64,000 nucleotides of DNA from G963662905 sp963662905 (GCA_963662905.2 CAXXFD010000004.1:531469-595468), one strand, 5' to 3'. Counted from the first letter of the stretch, positions 42,705-51,739 are shown. Notes: a model not told the origin generated them from the sequence alone. Numbers and translations are program-made.

Positions 42705-43709
42705 TTACCACCATATTTTAAATGCCTTGTACTCCTCCATCCCCATAATATGCTTCACCAATTTATAACATTCGAGCTTGATTAGGTGTTTATAGGTAAC
42801 CTGACGATTCAAACTCCTGTGCTGTATGCTCTCCATCAACCTGTTTTCCCAGGTCTCTACAAATTTCTTTTTGCCTTTCTCCTTTAACACAATATAATTC
42901 AGCTTATGGTCAAAATCTTCTTTCTTTAATTCCCTGCGGTTTAAAAGCCTGAAAATCACCCTATCAACAAGCAAGGGCTTAAAAATCTCTGCCAAATCAA
43001 GCGCCAAAGAATACCGCCTCTCTCCAGGTTCGTGCAAATAACTAATGGTAGGATTTAGCTGGGTTTGATTGATGGCCCGCAAACATTGTGCATAGCACAT
43101 CATATTCCCAAAACTGATCAGTGAATTAAGTTCATTTTTAGGCGGTTGCTTACTACGGCCGTTCATCTCAAAACCTTCAATAATTTGCCCAAAAGATTCA
43201 TAATAATTCATGCGGATATTCCCCTCTATGCCCATCAGTTCATCTATGTCGCCGGCCTGTCCAATTCCTTCCGAAAAATGCTGCATCACATTGACAAACG
43301 ATTGTGTATCTTTACCTCTGTTGGCATAATATTTAAGGTTCTTTATCATATTAAACGATGCCGCTGTAATGAACTGTTTTGCAATGACCATACGCTCCTT
43401 TTTGCGCAAATAATGCTTGGTTTGCGCGATCAAAGTACGTCCGGCCAGCAATTGATCGCGGGGAGCAAACGATCCGGTATAATTTTCGTAATAATCAAAA
43501 AAATGAACACCAATATGGTTGCGGCCCAAAAAATTATAAAGAGCACTATTGGCATCAAGGCTACCAAATACGTATAGCTCGTCCACACCCTCTACCGGAA
43601 GATATCGCGGCTTTTGTTCGTTACCATCCTCATCTACCGGCGTAAACTTAAGGGTATTGTCTTTCCTCGAAAGCCGCCCCGGATTAAATAAGTAGTAGGT
43701 TTTTTTCAT
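42705..43709 (-). CDS. cas1: CRISPR-associated integrase Cas1
   Basis: Cas1, the metal-dependent integrase that inserts new spacers, 334 residues. The three expected metal ligands are present: Glu162 in IEGNIRMNYYESF, His226 in ISYLHEPG and Glu241 in LAEIFKPLLVDR. The sequence is of type I-B style (LFNPGRLSRKDNTL near the N-terminus). It lies between a broken four-helix-bundle gene and cas2. It appears fully functional. Confidence 0.96.
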   Translation of the reverse strand: MKKTYYLFNPGRLSRKDNTLKFTPVDEDGNEQKPRYLPVEGVDELYVFGSLDANSALYNFLGRNHIGVHFFDYYENYTGSFAPRDQLLAGRTLIAQTKHYLRKKERMVIAKQFITAASFNMIKNLKYYANRGKDTQSFVNVMQHFSEGIGQAGDIDELMGIEGNIRMNYYESFGQIIEGFEMNGRSKQPPKNELNSLISFGNMMCYAQCLRAINQTQLNPTISYLHEPGERRYSLALDLAEIFKPLLVDRVIFRLLNRRELKKEDFDHKLNYIVLKEKGKKKFVETWENRLMESIQHRSLNRQVTYKHLIKLECYKLVKHIMGMEEYKAFKIWW

Positions 43710-43724
43710 TAGGTTTATTGTTTA

Positions 43725-43946
43725 TTAATCCTTCTTCGATGTACTTTTCCTCATAGATGCCAACATCTTCAACAATTCAAAACAATCTTTATGCATCCTC
43801 CTAACAAATTCATTATCAAGAATACCCGACGAAATCAGCAACTCCTGCCACATCTCCGTTTCGTCGGCTTCTTCAACAGTAATGCACAATTTTTTAAAAA
43901 ACTCTGCCTTTAAGCTTTCCTGGAATTGTGTCTTGTACTCTATCCC
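43725..43946 (-). pseudogene. C-terminal remnant of a four-helix-bundle (S23-type) protein gene
   Basis: Minus-strand translation gives about 73 codons ending at a TAA (43725-43727). They include EYKTQFQESLKAEFFKKLCI, EEADETEMWQELLISSGIL and ELLKMLASMRKS. This is the characteristic C-terminal half of the four helix bundle protein family first seen in 23S rRNA intervening sequences. An upstream TGA (43947-43949) cuts the frame and the N-terminal helices are missing. It sits between cas4 and cas1 and is too damaged to be made from its own start. Confidence 0.65.
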
Positions 43947-43986
43947 TCACTTTCCTTTCTTATGTTTTTTAACGCTCAAACTATCT

Positions 43987-44493
43987 TCAATCCCCCGAAA
44001 TATGACAAAAATCAAAATAACTGCAATTGCGACAGCGTTTTATCGGCAACTTCTCCGGGCAATGATCCCCTGTAATAATCTGTTCAATGTTTATAAGCAT
44101 CTCTTTAATATTCTTTTCTTCTTCCTCACTTAAATGAACCTTCTCCGTTTTGCGCAGTTTTGGATATTCCAACAAACCAATACAACCATCATAACCATGC
44201 TTTTTAAGTACATATAAATAATACTTTAATTGCCATTCATGAGCATCTTCATGCTTGTTCGATTTCTTGATTTCATGCACTACTTTATTTTTCGCATCGA
44301 AATAATCTATCTTGATTCCATCAATGGCTATTTCCTGAAATTTGTCACTTCTCCGTTTATACGAATACTCATGTATCAAACGGCCTTCCGTTACCAAATC
44401 CGAAGTGCTTTCCATTTGCAGCCCATTGGCAAAAAGCCACAATTTCCTATGGCATACCTGGTAATAATTAAAATGCGTTCCTGTTATCTGCAT
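43987..44493 (-). CDS. cas4: CRISPR-associated exonuclease Cas4
   Basis: Cas4, a RecB-like nuclease that trims pre-spacers and helps select the PAM, 168 residues. It has the iron-sulphur cysteines Cys14 and Cys154/Cys157/Cys163 (KRCRNCSYFDFC), the metal site His41, Asp63 and Glu74-x-Lys76 (HEIKKSNKHED) and the downstream QLKYYLYVL helix. All key residues are intact. The start is 9 bases after the RAYT stop, so the transposase gene is in the same transcript. Confidence 0.95.
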   Translation of the reverse strand: MQITGTHFNYYQVCHRKLWLFANGLQMESTSDLVTEGRLIHEYSYKRRSDKFQEIAIDGIKIDYFDAKNKVVHEIKKSNKHEDAHEWQLKYYLYVLKKHGYDGCIGLLEYPKLRKTEKVHLSEEEEKNIKEMLINIEQIITGDHCPEKLPIKRCRNCSYFDFCHISGD

Positions 44494-44502
44494 TTTATTG
44501 GT

Positions 44503-45273
44503 TTATTCGTCAAACATTAAATCTTTAAAACCTTCTCCATTAAAACCTTCTCCACCATTAAAACCTTCAAGGTTTTGAAAACCTTGAAGGTTTGGTGGTG
44601 GATGAAGGTTTGGTGTTGGATGAAGGTTTGTTGGTGGTGGATGAAGGTTTGGTGTTTTACGGCGCTTCGAAGTATAATGTAGGCTCAATTGATGATGAAA
44701 ACCGATAAACTCCTCCCTATTATTAAAATATGACAAGGCCGTTTTCGCATCAGTCCAATGATCCTTTTCCGACAGCATCAGCATATAGGACGTCCACGGA
44801 TATTCTACAACATGATTGCAAAAACCGTGGTGGACGGCATTATTATGAATATAGAGAATCAGCTGCCGCACATAGGCATCGTTTTCAACCAACTTCCGCC
44901 TAAAGCCATGCTCAAACAGGCTTCCCGTACGCTGGTATTTTTTATTAAATGCCTTGGAATACGCATTAAAAAGATTGGAAAACTGCCTGTTAATCCTTTG
45001 TTCAAGCGCCATTGGCCTGCAAACACCCTCCTTCACCTGCTCACTATAAAATGCCTGCAAATAAGCTGCAGATTTTATGCGCAGCAGCATATGAAAATGG
45101 TTTCCCATTAAAACCCATGCATAAATACGGGCAATGGGCACTATATGCTTTGCTACCAGCCGGAGGAAATGTTCGTAATTGCTTTCTTCGCGAAACAAAG
45201 CACAACCATTAATACCCCTGTTGTATATATGATATATACCATCTGCCTGAAGCGGAAGTTTTTTTTCAGCCAT
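44503..45273 (-). CDS. REP-associated tyrosine transposase (RAYT) inside the cas operon
   Basis: A 256-residue HUH-type single-strand transposase of the Y1/TnpA_REP family. Features are HIYNRGINGCALF (about residue 15), the HUH motif GNHFHMLL (about 57), and the conserved block AFNKKYQRTGSLFEHGFRRK with YIHNNAVHHGF (about 105-155). The last 45 residues are a low-complexity tail of NLHPPP-like repeats encoded by GAAGGTTTGG-type DNA repeats, including a palindrome at 44561-44593. It lies 4 bases after the 149-residue unknown gene and 9 bases before cas4, on the same strand. Whether it is still mobile or has been recruited is open. Confidence 0.88.
   Translation of the reverse strand: MAEKKLPLQADGIYHIYNRGINGCALFREESNYEHFLRLVAKHIVPIARIYAWVLMGNHFHMLLRIKSAAYLQAFYSEQVKEGVCRPMALEQRINRQFSNLFNAYSKAFNKKYQRTGSLFEHGFRRKLVENDAYVRQLILYIHNNAVHHGFCNHVVEYPWTSYMLMLSEKDHWTDAKTALSYFNNREEFIGFHHQLSLHYTSKRRKTPNLHPPPTNLHPTPNLHPPPNLQGFQNLEGFNGGEGFNGEGFKDLMFDE
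44561..44593. repeat. REP-like palindrome within the RAYT 3' coding region
   Basis: A 33-bp palindrome with arms AAACCTTCAAGGTTTT and AAAACCTTGAAGGTTT around a single G. This type of CCTTGAAGG palindrome is, as I recall, dispersed in many Bacteroidota genomes. Further AACCTTC/GAAGGTT words flank it for about 100 bp. Confidence 0.8.
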
Positions 45274-45277
45274 AACC

Positions 45278-45727
45278 TCATTCTATTTCTTCGTCGAATC
45301 CCTCGAAACAATCGCAGTATTCGCCATATACACAGGTTTGGGGATCGCCGGAGCAGAGTTCCAAATCCATGCCGGCAGTGGGCAGGTGCTGCACATATTC
45401 GTCCCAGCTAAAAGTAAGGGCAAAGTAGAGCTGCTCGGGCGGTATGCCTTCCGGGATGTCCACCACCTCAATGTTTAATGCAGCAAATACCTTGAAGATG
45501 GCTTCGATTACCTGCTTTATCTGATCGCTGCTCAATTGATACTCCATTGGGAAAACCTCTTCGCTGATCCCCGTCAGTTCTTCGATGGTTTTAAAAGGCG
45601 AAAGCGCCAGCTCAGCCAGATCAGGCGTTTCGGCCATATGCGGCGGCGGCTCAATATAAGGAGGAGCAGGCGGATCATGCGCCACCCGCTCCAGGTCTTC
45701 AATTAATTGGTTGATGTAGGTTTGCAT
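45278..45727 (-). CDS. Uncharacterised cysteine-containing protein in the cas operon
   Basis: A 149-residue acidic protein with no function I can assign. The N-terminus is MQTYINQLIEDLERVAHDPP followed by a proline-rich stretch (PPAPPYIEPPPH). The middle has FPMEYQLSSDQIKQVIEAIFKV, and the C-terminus has a conserved-looking cysteine cluster (LELCSGDPQTCVYGEYCDCF) that could bind a metal. I recall similar proteins as a scattered Bacteroidota family of unknown role. It lies 28 bases after cas7 and 4 bases before the RAYT, so it is read with the cas genes. It is not a known Cas family. Confidence 0.7.
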   Translation of the reverse strand: MQTYINQLIEDLERVAHDPPAPPYIEPPPHMAETPDLAELALSPFKTIEELTGISEEVFPMEYQLSSDQIKQVIEAIFKVFAALNIEVVDIPEGIPPEQLYFALTFSWDEYVQHLPTAGMDLELCSGDPQTCVYGEYCDCFEGFDEEIE

Positions 45728-45755
45728 AAAACAAAACTTTGGGCAGTTGATTAAA

Positions 45756-46856
45756 CTATCCTAATTGATTCTCGTAATCAAAGTCTGACATTAAGTCAAC
45801 AAGACGTTGTTCTGCTTTTTCAAGAGCATCTGAACTTTCATTTACTGTAACTAAATAATTTGAACAAGGCAAAGCTACAAACACATCCGCTCCTGCAGTT
45901 TCATCAATAATTGGTTTTGCCTTGGGCTTCTCCCCATCCTCGATCAATTTTGCACGTATAGCTCCGGCCAATTTATTGGCATTGTCGCTGATTGCCACAG
46001 CCAATGTTTCCATAAGGCTAAATGTGCGCGATTGGTTCGATGTTATGCGCCAATTTAATAGGGCACTTGCCAAGGCTGGAATCACTTTTAAACGTTCCTC
46101 TTTTGGAAGCACCAGGCATTTCCCAAATACATTTTCACTCTCTATCCATCCTTTGGCTAATAAGTCCTCAATTTTATCTTTCGATAATTCTGGTTCATGT
46201 TGATTAGTAGAAACAGAAAAAAGTGTGCGTAAATCAACGGCAATGTCATAAACAAAAAGACCACCTGCACGACCAAAACCTCTACTATCATTTTTGTTTG
46301 CAATCCAATTGCGGCGAGTTAAAGTACGATTATTATCATCTAAAAACTTTTGGATTTCTTCATTTGTTAGAAGTTTACCTCCCATGCGCACTTTTACTGG
46401 GTTATTTTCAGGATTATTACTGCGATCAAATGTCATATTCTCAAAATCGACTCCAGCAAGTAAAGGGTGTAATGCTCGCAAAGCAGAAATCGACAACGGA
46501 CTTCGTCTTTTCAAAACAGATTCCTGAGCTTCACTACTTTCCTTGTCCTTGGCTCTCATCCACCCACCGACTAATTGATCAACAAAAATGGGGTTACAAG
46601 GAGACCAAACTTCTTTTTGCTGTAATTCCTTTTTATCCTTTTTTGAAACAATTTCATAATTAAATGTAATTGGAGCCATTTGAACGTTCAAGTTAGATGT
46701 TAAAGTATCTAATATTGAGCGTTTCACTTGCTGACCACTTGAATAGGCAAGCCATCGGTTAAACTGTGGATCATAATATGTTTTTTGCCCTTTTTCAACA
46801 CAAAAAACGGTGTGTTCTGCGTGTTTTAACGCCCTTAGATAAATGTATGCATTCAT
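45756..46856 (-). CDS. cas7: Cascade backbone protein Cas7 (Csp1-type)
   Basis: Cas7, which coats the crRNA as a filament in the type I effector complex, 366 residues. The N-terminus has the Cas7 pattern NAYIYLRALKHAEHTVF with SSGQQVKRSILDTL about residue 40, and the DevR-type segment LNWRITSNQSRTFSLMETLA lies about residue 262. The gene order cas6-cas5-cas3-cas8-cas7-cas4-cas1-cas2 is the one I recall for the P. gingivalis (PGING) subtype, where this gene is called csp1. It starts 11 bases after the cas8 stop. Confidence 0.82.
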   Translation of the reverse strand: MNAYIYLRALKHAEHTVFCVEKGQKTYYDPQFNRWLAYSSGQQVKRSILDTLTSNLNVQMAPITFNYEIVSKKDKKELQQKEVWSPCNPIFVDQLVGGWMRAKDKESSEAQESVLKRRSPLSISALRALHPLLAGVDFENMTFDRSNNPENNPVKVRMGGKLLTNEEIQKFLDDNNRTLTRRNWIANKNDSRGFGRAGGLFVYDIAVDLRTLFSVSTNQHEPELSKDKIEDLLAKGWIESENVFGKCLVLPKEERLKVIPALASALLNWRITSNQSRTFSLMETLAVAISDNANKLAGAIRAKLIEDGEKPKAKPIIDETAGADVFVALPCSNYLVTVNESSDALEKAEQRLVDLMSDFDYENQLG

Positions 46857-46867
46857 AGTTAATTGTT

Positions 46868-48181
46868 TTAAGATTTATTATTTACTACTGCGTATTGAAA
46901 ACGGATTAAAGTCAGGAAATAAGGCACATTATCGACCGGCATAAGATGGATCATTTCTGCAATTTCAGCCAATTGATCTGTTGCCTGACTTCCTTTTACA
47001 ATTTCGATTAACAACTCAATAAATTGTTTCTTATTTACTGAGGACAATAGATTTGATACTTCTTGACTCTTTTTTGTTCTTAAATTTCTATCAGTTTTTG
47101 AGTAATTACTGAGGGCTGCTGCAATATATTGCGCCTTTTCCCATAATTGTTCATTGTTTAACATTGCCAATAACCATATTTGATAAGTATTAAAATTAAC
47201 TGTCTTTTCTTCATTCTCAGGATTGTGTTTCGGGATTATTCCCTTTTCAAATGAATCTCGAAACCCTTTTGGTTCAAGTGCATTAACACCAATCGCCCCC
47301 ATTTGACAAGCTTTTGTAAAACCAATCGCTGTTCCAAACAAATTTTCAACTTCAACCCTTTTAGTTGTTCCGAAGTATTTATTATAGAGTTCAAATGGCC
47401 GTTGTATACTAGGCAAATCAAATAGGACAAATCCAACTGTAATATTCACCTGCCCCAGATTATAAACATATGCAGTTAGCGATACATCTGGGTAATTTCG
47501 TGCAATCCCAACCAAAACCTTTGTCCATGTTTGCGTTTTTACCTCCATCCCACCATCTTTCATCGAACCAAAAGGACTAAATGATGCAGTTTGATTAGCC
47601 TCATCATAAGCAAATCTATCGTAACGATGCGCAATCCATTGACCATTCCATGTGTTGATCTGGTTTCCTCTCAGTCCTGGGGTACTGTTCAAATAATCCC
47701 GATAAACCTGCCAGCCCTCAAAAAGATCAAGTAAAATTTGCTTGTTGCTGAACAGAAGAGATAATCCGCTTTGAACACCTATTCCAAAACCACTTCCAAT
47801 CCATGACAAATAAATATCATCCGTCTTTATTGGCAGATCTAAGTTGGTTACTTGCCCCGAAGTTGGTTTTGCTAGATCCAAAGTTGGAAATCCAATTGCA
47901 TTCCCTACATCAGCTGGTCCTGATTCAATTTTTTCAATTGTCTTAGACAATCTATCAAACCTCTCTTCTCGCGTTTCATAAGAAATTTTCCCAAATCTCA
48001 TTTTATCCCAACTTATCTTGGGATTTTCTAATGGTGACCATCCTCCAGGCATCATGTACTTGTTGTGGTTAAAAAAAACCTCGTAGTACTTCTCAACAAA
48101 GAACTCTTTTGCAGAGTAATTACTGTTAAACTTTTCATTGTAAGCATCCAGGAATATTTTCCCAATATTTGCTGCTATCAT
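46868..48181 (-). CDS. cas8: Probable Cascade large subunit Cas8 (Csp2-type)
   Basis: Predicted large subunit of the effector complex, which would recognise the PAM and recruit Cas3; 437 residues, short for Cas8. I identify it mainly by position, between cas3 and cas7 in the PGING-type gene order, where the equivalent is called csp2. Visible features are IGSGFGIGVQSGLSLLFS (about residue 130), an aromatic GWQVYRDYLNSTPG stretch, and a helical C-terminal third rich in Leu/Glu/Lys that could serve as the small-subunit-like part. No CXXC zinc motif is present. Gaps to its neighbours are 11 bases on both sides. Confidence 0.7.
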   Translation of the reverse strand: MIAANIGKIFLDAYNEKFNSNYSAKEFFVEKYYEVFFNHNKYMMPGGWSPLENPKISWDKMRFGKISYETREERFDRLSKTIEKIESGPADVGNAIGFPTLDLAKPTSGQVTNLDLPIKTDDIYLSWIGSGFGIGVQSGLSLLFSNKQILLDLFEGWQVYRDYLNSTPGLRGNQINTWNGQWIAHRYDRFAYDEANQTASFSPFGSMKDGGMEVKTQTWTKVLVGIARNYPDVSLTAYVYNLGQVNITVGFVLFDLPSIQRPFELYNKYFGTTKRVEVENLFGTAIGFTKACQMGAIGVNALEPKGFRDSFEKGIIPKHNPENEEKTVNFNTYQIWLLAMLNNEQLWEKAQYIAAALSNYSKTDRNLRTKKSQEVSNLLSSVNKKQFIELLIEIVKGSQATDQLAEIAEMIHLMPVDNVPYFLTLIRFQYAVVNNKS

Positions 48182-48192
48182 ATCTTTTGCAT

Positions 48193-50334
48193 TTAAAGTA
48201 TCTGTAATGAAACATCATAAAACTCAGGCTTTGCAAATTCAGTCAGAAAGCCTAATTCATCATCGTATGCCATTGATGGAATGATATAAGGTTTTGAGCC
48301 ATTTATCGACTTATCTAATCCCCGATAGCCCACAGAACGATACGAAACCGGAATTTCCATTTTGGCTTGCTGCTCGTAAGCCGCTGATTCGTAAGCTTCC
48401 CTGTCTGCCTCTTCAATGCAGGCCACAGAATCAATATCCAACGTTTCCAGAAGAGCGGATTTAGAGTTATGCCAAAGTTTTTTAATCGCCCATTTCCCAT
48501 CTTTAAAAACGGCATTCAAGTCAATGTTAACAAATTCAATAGACGGGTAAACCGCATCAATCATTGTTTGCGCCTCCCTCTCTTTCATTAAATTACCGTT
48601 AGGCAAAACCCCATAGGTTCGTTGCAAAACATCCAGCTTATAAGGTAATGCATCGCCTTTTTCAGCCGGCGGCGAAAGCACATATATAGGCTTAAAGCGA
48701 CCAATCGTTTCTTTTGAACGTTTGCGATTGACCCGGCCAAAGCGCTGAATCAATGCATCAATTGGTGCACATTCGGTAATCATCATGTCAAAACTAATAT
48801 CCAGGCTTACTTCCACAACTTGTGTTGAAACCACCAAACAAGCTTGGCAGCTATTATTGAAAGTATTTTGAAGGTCGAATTCAAGTTGACTTCTCTGGCC
48901 TCGCTTGAATCTACTATGCACCAGCATTTTTTCAACATTAGGATACTTTTCGGATAAATCACTATAAAGAGATTGAGCCCGTTTCACCTGATTGCAAACC
49001 AATAGAATTCTTTGATTTTGCTGAAGGGCATTGTCAATAACTTTGCTTAAGGAATCCAGTGCTTCAGCTTTGTATACTATATGCCTGTTGAAGGTGTCTA
49101 GCACATCTTCAGCTAGCTTAACCTCATAAATATTTTCACAACCTCCAAGTAGAACAACTAGCTGGTCGTAAAAAACCGTAGGCATGGTAGCCGTTCCAAT
49201 ATGAACTCGGCAACCGATATTGCATAGAATTTCAACAATCTTCAAAACTATGGCTTGAGTTGTTTCAGAATAAGTATGAATTTCATCAAGTATAATATCA
49301 CAGCCTTTAATATCGGCAATCATTGCTTCATAGCCTTTTGTTCCAAATACCAATGATGCCATTTGGTGTGGGGTCAGCACTTTAACCGAAGCTCCAATAT
49401 GGCGCTGAAGTATTTTTTCCTCAACAGTTCCATTCTCCAACTTGATACTAGAAGCTGCATGTAACAAGCGGACATCGGCATTTGTATTTTTCAAATCGCC
49501 TTTAATTCGTTCATACATGGCATTGATTGACGCTTGAAAAGGCAGGGTGTAAAACACACGCCCCTTGCAGCGACGAATAAGAAAGTCTGTTTTTCCTGCT
49601 CCGGTTGGCGCTGTTACCACTGTATGCTTGCGCTTATCGTCTGTCGAAATCAACGATAAGGGATATAAATCACTTTTTCTGGAGTGATAATAATTCAAAT
49701 TAGGCACAACAAAAAGTTTCTTCTCCAATGGCTTAACGTAGCCGCTCATAGCAGAAGCTAAATGGTCTGCCGCAATTAAAACCCCTTTCCATTTGGAATA
49801 ACCATACTTTTGAGACAGACAGTAATCAATCACTTCATAGAAACTCTCTTTAGCTTGATCAACAGAGATAGGTTTTGTTATTATGCCAAAATGCTCCAAT
49901 ATTAAATGTGCGTCTTTACTCCAAACATCAAAATCTCTGATATGCCTTTCAAAAACTTCAGGATCATTTTCATCTAAATCAAGTAATCCTTTTCCTCCCG
50001 CATCCTTATAAATAGATTTATGATGAGCCACAATCATTTCAATAACTGGAAATTTTTCTTCCTCATTCAATATTGAAATAAAGAAAAGCGAAGCCAATTC
50101 ATGTCGAAATAAAAATCCTGGAGGTCGCTGAAAGCTCTTCTTCAAGGTGTTCTGAAAAATTGGGCTTGCTTTACCCAAATCATGCAATATTGCCCCTTTT
50201 CTTGCAATCAATGTATCCAATCCCATATTTTGCGCTACCTTTTCAGCGAGCTGAGCTACTTCAGTTAAATGTTGCACCAGCGTAACTCGTCCTTTATCGT
50301 CTCCTTTGGCTAATATACTGTCAAGTTTACCCAT
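48193..50334 (-). CDS. cas3: CRISPR-associated helicase-nuclease Cas3
   Basis: Cas3 degrades target DNA after recruitment by the effector complex; 713 residues. The start MGKLDSILAKG shares one base with the cas5 stop (TAATG), indicating translational coupling; a Met 13 codons upstream is less likely. The N-terminal HD nuclease has His22, His51-Asp52 (ILHDLGKAS), RHELAS and AHHKS. The helicase has Walker A TAPTGAGKTDFL, the DEIH box LDEIHTYSE, motif III GTATMP and motif VI QRFGRVNRKR. All motifs are intact, so interference should be active. Confidence 0.96.
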   Translation of the reverse strand: MGKLDSILAKGDDKGRVTLVQHLTEVAQLAEKVAQNMGLDTLIARKGAILHDLGKASPIFQNTLKKSFQRPPGFLFRHELASLFFISILNEEEKFPVIEMIVAHHKSIYKDAGGKGLLDLDENDPEVFERHIRDFDVWSKDAHLILEHFGIITKPISVDQAKESFYEVIDYCLSQKYGYSKWKGVLIAADHLASAMSGYVKPLEKKLFVVPNLNYYHSRKSDLYPLSLISTDDKRKHTVVTAPTGAGKTDFLIRRCKGRVFYTLPFQASINAMYERIKGDLKNTNADVRLLHAASSIKLENGTVEEKILQRHIGASVKVLTPHQMASLVFGTKGYEAMIADIKGCDIILDEIHTYSETTQAIVLKIVEILCNIGCRVHIGTATMPTVFYDQLVVLLGGCENIYEVKLAEDVLDTFNRHIVYKAEALDSLSKVIDNALQQNQRILLVCNQVKRAQSLYSDLSEKYPNVEKMLVHSRFKRGQRSQLEFDLQNTFNNSCQACLVVSTQVVEVSLDISFDMMITECAPIDALIQRFGRVNRKRSKETIGRFKPIYVLSPPAEKGDALPYKLDVLQRTYGVLPNGNLMKEREAQTMIDAVYPSIEFVNIDLNAVFKDGKWAIKKLWHNSKSALLETLDIDSVACIEEADREAYESAAYEQQAKMEIPVSYRSVGYRGLDKSINGSKPYIIPSMAYDDELGFLTEFAKPEFYDVSLQIL

Positions 50335-50879
50335 TACATTCCACTTACTGGTTTGCCCGTAATTTCCAACCACCCGTACATTGGTTTTGCTTTATCAAAC
50401 CGATTAAAACCAACCAAAAACGATTTTTCATTTTCACCAAATCGCAACTCAAACCCAGTTAATAAGTTAAACTCCATATCATCCATTTGAACTACTTCAG
50501 AGTCAGGCCACATTAGATCCTCGTTTCGGCACAAACAAATATGTTGCCTGGCACTTTTTTGAGCTTCTTCATCCGTCGTGAAAGCTAAATAAAGAATAGG
50601 ATTGATCATTACTCCGCGTTCAAGGATTGACTGTTTTCGTTCCATCATTTTTTGTTTGGTTTTCTTTGTCCATCCTCGTGTTTGCGTTCTTTCCTGCTGT
50701 ACACTTATTGAAGAATAAACCAACTTATGCCTATTGATGGCATTTATTTCCAGCTTTTGCCTTATTCCCTCAATAATTGATGGCGTAAGAAATTGTTGGC
50801 TGAATGTTTTCCCATCCCTAACTGCTGTCCACGGCTTAATAAAACCAAATGGGCCCGAGTACTTTACTACATATAACAT
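50334..50879 (-). CDS. cas5: CRISPR-associated protein Cas5 (PGING type)
   Basis: Cas5 binds the 5' handle of the crRNA in the effector complex; 181 residues. The N-terminal strand-and-loop LYVVKYSGPFGFIKPWTAVRDG followed by FLTPSIIEGIRQKLEI is a divergent version of the Cas5 fold (Gly-Phe-Phe/Ile loop, then the Thr-Pro-Ser helix start). It fits the Cas5p group by its position between cas6 and cas3. The Cas5 identity is supported mainly by these features and context. It starts 61 bases after the cas6 stop. Confidence 0.8.
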   Translation of the reverse strand: MLYVVKYSGPFGFIKPWTAVRDGKTFSQQFLTPSIIEGIRQKLEINAINRHKLVYSSISVQQERTQTRGWTKKTKQKMMERKQSILERGVMINPILYLAFTTDEEAQKSARQHICLCRNEDLMWPDSEVVQMDDMEFNLLTGFELRFGENEKSFLVGFNRFDKAKPMYGWLEITGKPVSGM

Positions 50880-50940
50880 AATTTTACTCTATTAAATTCT
50901 ATCAAAATTTTTATCTCTATTAGTATTCTTCTATCTCCCC

Positions 50941-51612
50941 TCACTCCACAGCGCCAAACCCAATTCCTGTCGAATTTCCTACTCCGCAGTTCCAGGCAAA
51001 TAGCTTGCTTTGGGGGCTGCCTTTAATCTGCAGGCGGCACCAACTGGCACGGTTTTTAATAATGTGTTCGCCTTTTTTATAGGAAACCATTTTGCTGCCT
51101 TTCCTCGGGTCGCTTTGATCGAAAGAAATTTCCAGATCGGGGTCATAAGGCAAACCTGCCATTTTCATTTTATAGTGCATCGTTTCGGTGAGCAATGCTG
51201 TTGCTTCCGGGCTATCATAAAAATAATAGTGCACCCGCTCATCTACGCTCCTTTTGATCAAAACCGGACTGGCCGGAAGAAAAATGTCCCGTTTTTCCAA
51301 ATCAGGATCATTCAACAGCATGATTTCCTGCACTTCCATGCCACAGAATAATTTCCGGTCGTTCATAATGCCGTCCATGAGGTTTTTTATAAATTCCTTA
51401 TCCCAGGCACTCACAAAAAAGCAGGCCCCGCCTTCAAAGCTCAAATGGTCTTTCACTTTTTTGCCCGGCGCAAGCCTTGAAAAACTATAGAGCGACACTT
51501 CTCCATGTTCTTTGTTCTCGCCCAGCCATTTATGAATTACGCCCGTGAGCATATGCTGGTGCATAAAAGGCACCGGACTGGTGTTTTCGCTAATCCTTAA
51601 TTTAATTTTCAT
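50941..51612 (-). CDS. cas6: CRISPR repeat endoribonuclease Cas6
   Basis: Cas6 cuts the pre-crRNA within each repeat, leaving an 8-nt handle (here predicted to be ATTGAAAT in DNA letters); 223 residues. The C-terminal glycine-rich loop GVGNSTGIGFGAVE is the family signature. Candidate catalytic histidines are His18, His20 and His27 in FMHQHMLTGVIHKWL. It is the first gene of the cas operon and lies about 57 bases downstream of a consensus -7 element. With 302 repeats to process, it is a busy enzyme here. Confidence 0.93.
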   Translation of the reverse strand: MKIKLRISENTSPVPFMHQHMLTGVIHKWLGENKEHGEVSLYSFSRLAPGKKVKDHLSFEGGACFFVSAWDKEFIKNLMDGIMNDRKLFCGMEVQEIMLLNDPDLEKRDIFLPASPVLIKRSVDERVHYYFYDSPEATALLTETMHYKMKMAGLPYDPDLEISFDQSDPRKGSKMVSYKKGEHIIKNRASWCRLQIKGSPQSKLFAWNCGVGNSTGIGFGAVE

Positions 51613-51663
51613 TCGATTGGTATTTATATTCGTTTATCATCATAACTCATTCAATCCTTCACG

Positions 51664-51739
51664 CGCCACAAACCTACAACCCAAAAGTGCAACTATTTTG
51701 CATTTTATTTTTTTCTTCCTTTTTTTTGTTTTTAATCGC
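51664..51739 (-). promoter_or_regulatory. cas operon promoter cassette with inverted repeat
   Basis: On the minus strand an A-rich tract is followed by the inverted repeat TGCAA-N5-TTGCA (51688-51702), then TAGGTTTG (51669-51676), an exact TAnnTTTG -7 element. The cas6 ATG is 57 bases further. The whole block is about 90% identical to 52380-52455, upstream of the lipoprotein gene. The inverted repeat is a candidate operator. Confidence 0.7.

Noticed and set aside
44503..45273. Possible CRISPR-associated transposon (CAST) because a transposase lies in the cas operon
   Set aside because: The gene is a RAYT-type HUH transposase, not Tn7-like; there are no tnsB, tnsC or tniQ genes, and Cas3, Cas1 and Cas2 are all present and intact.
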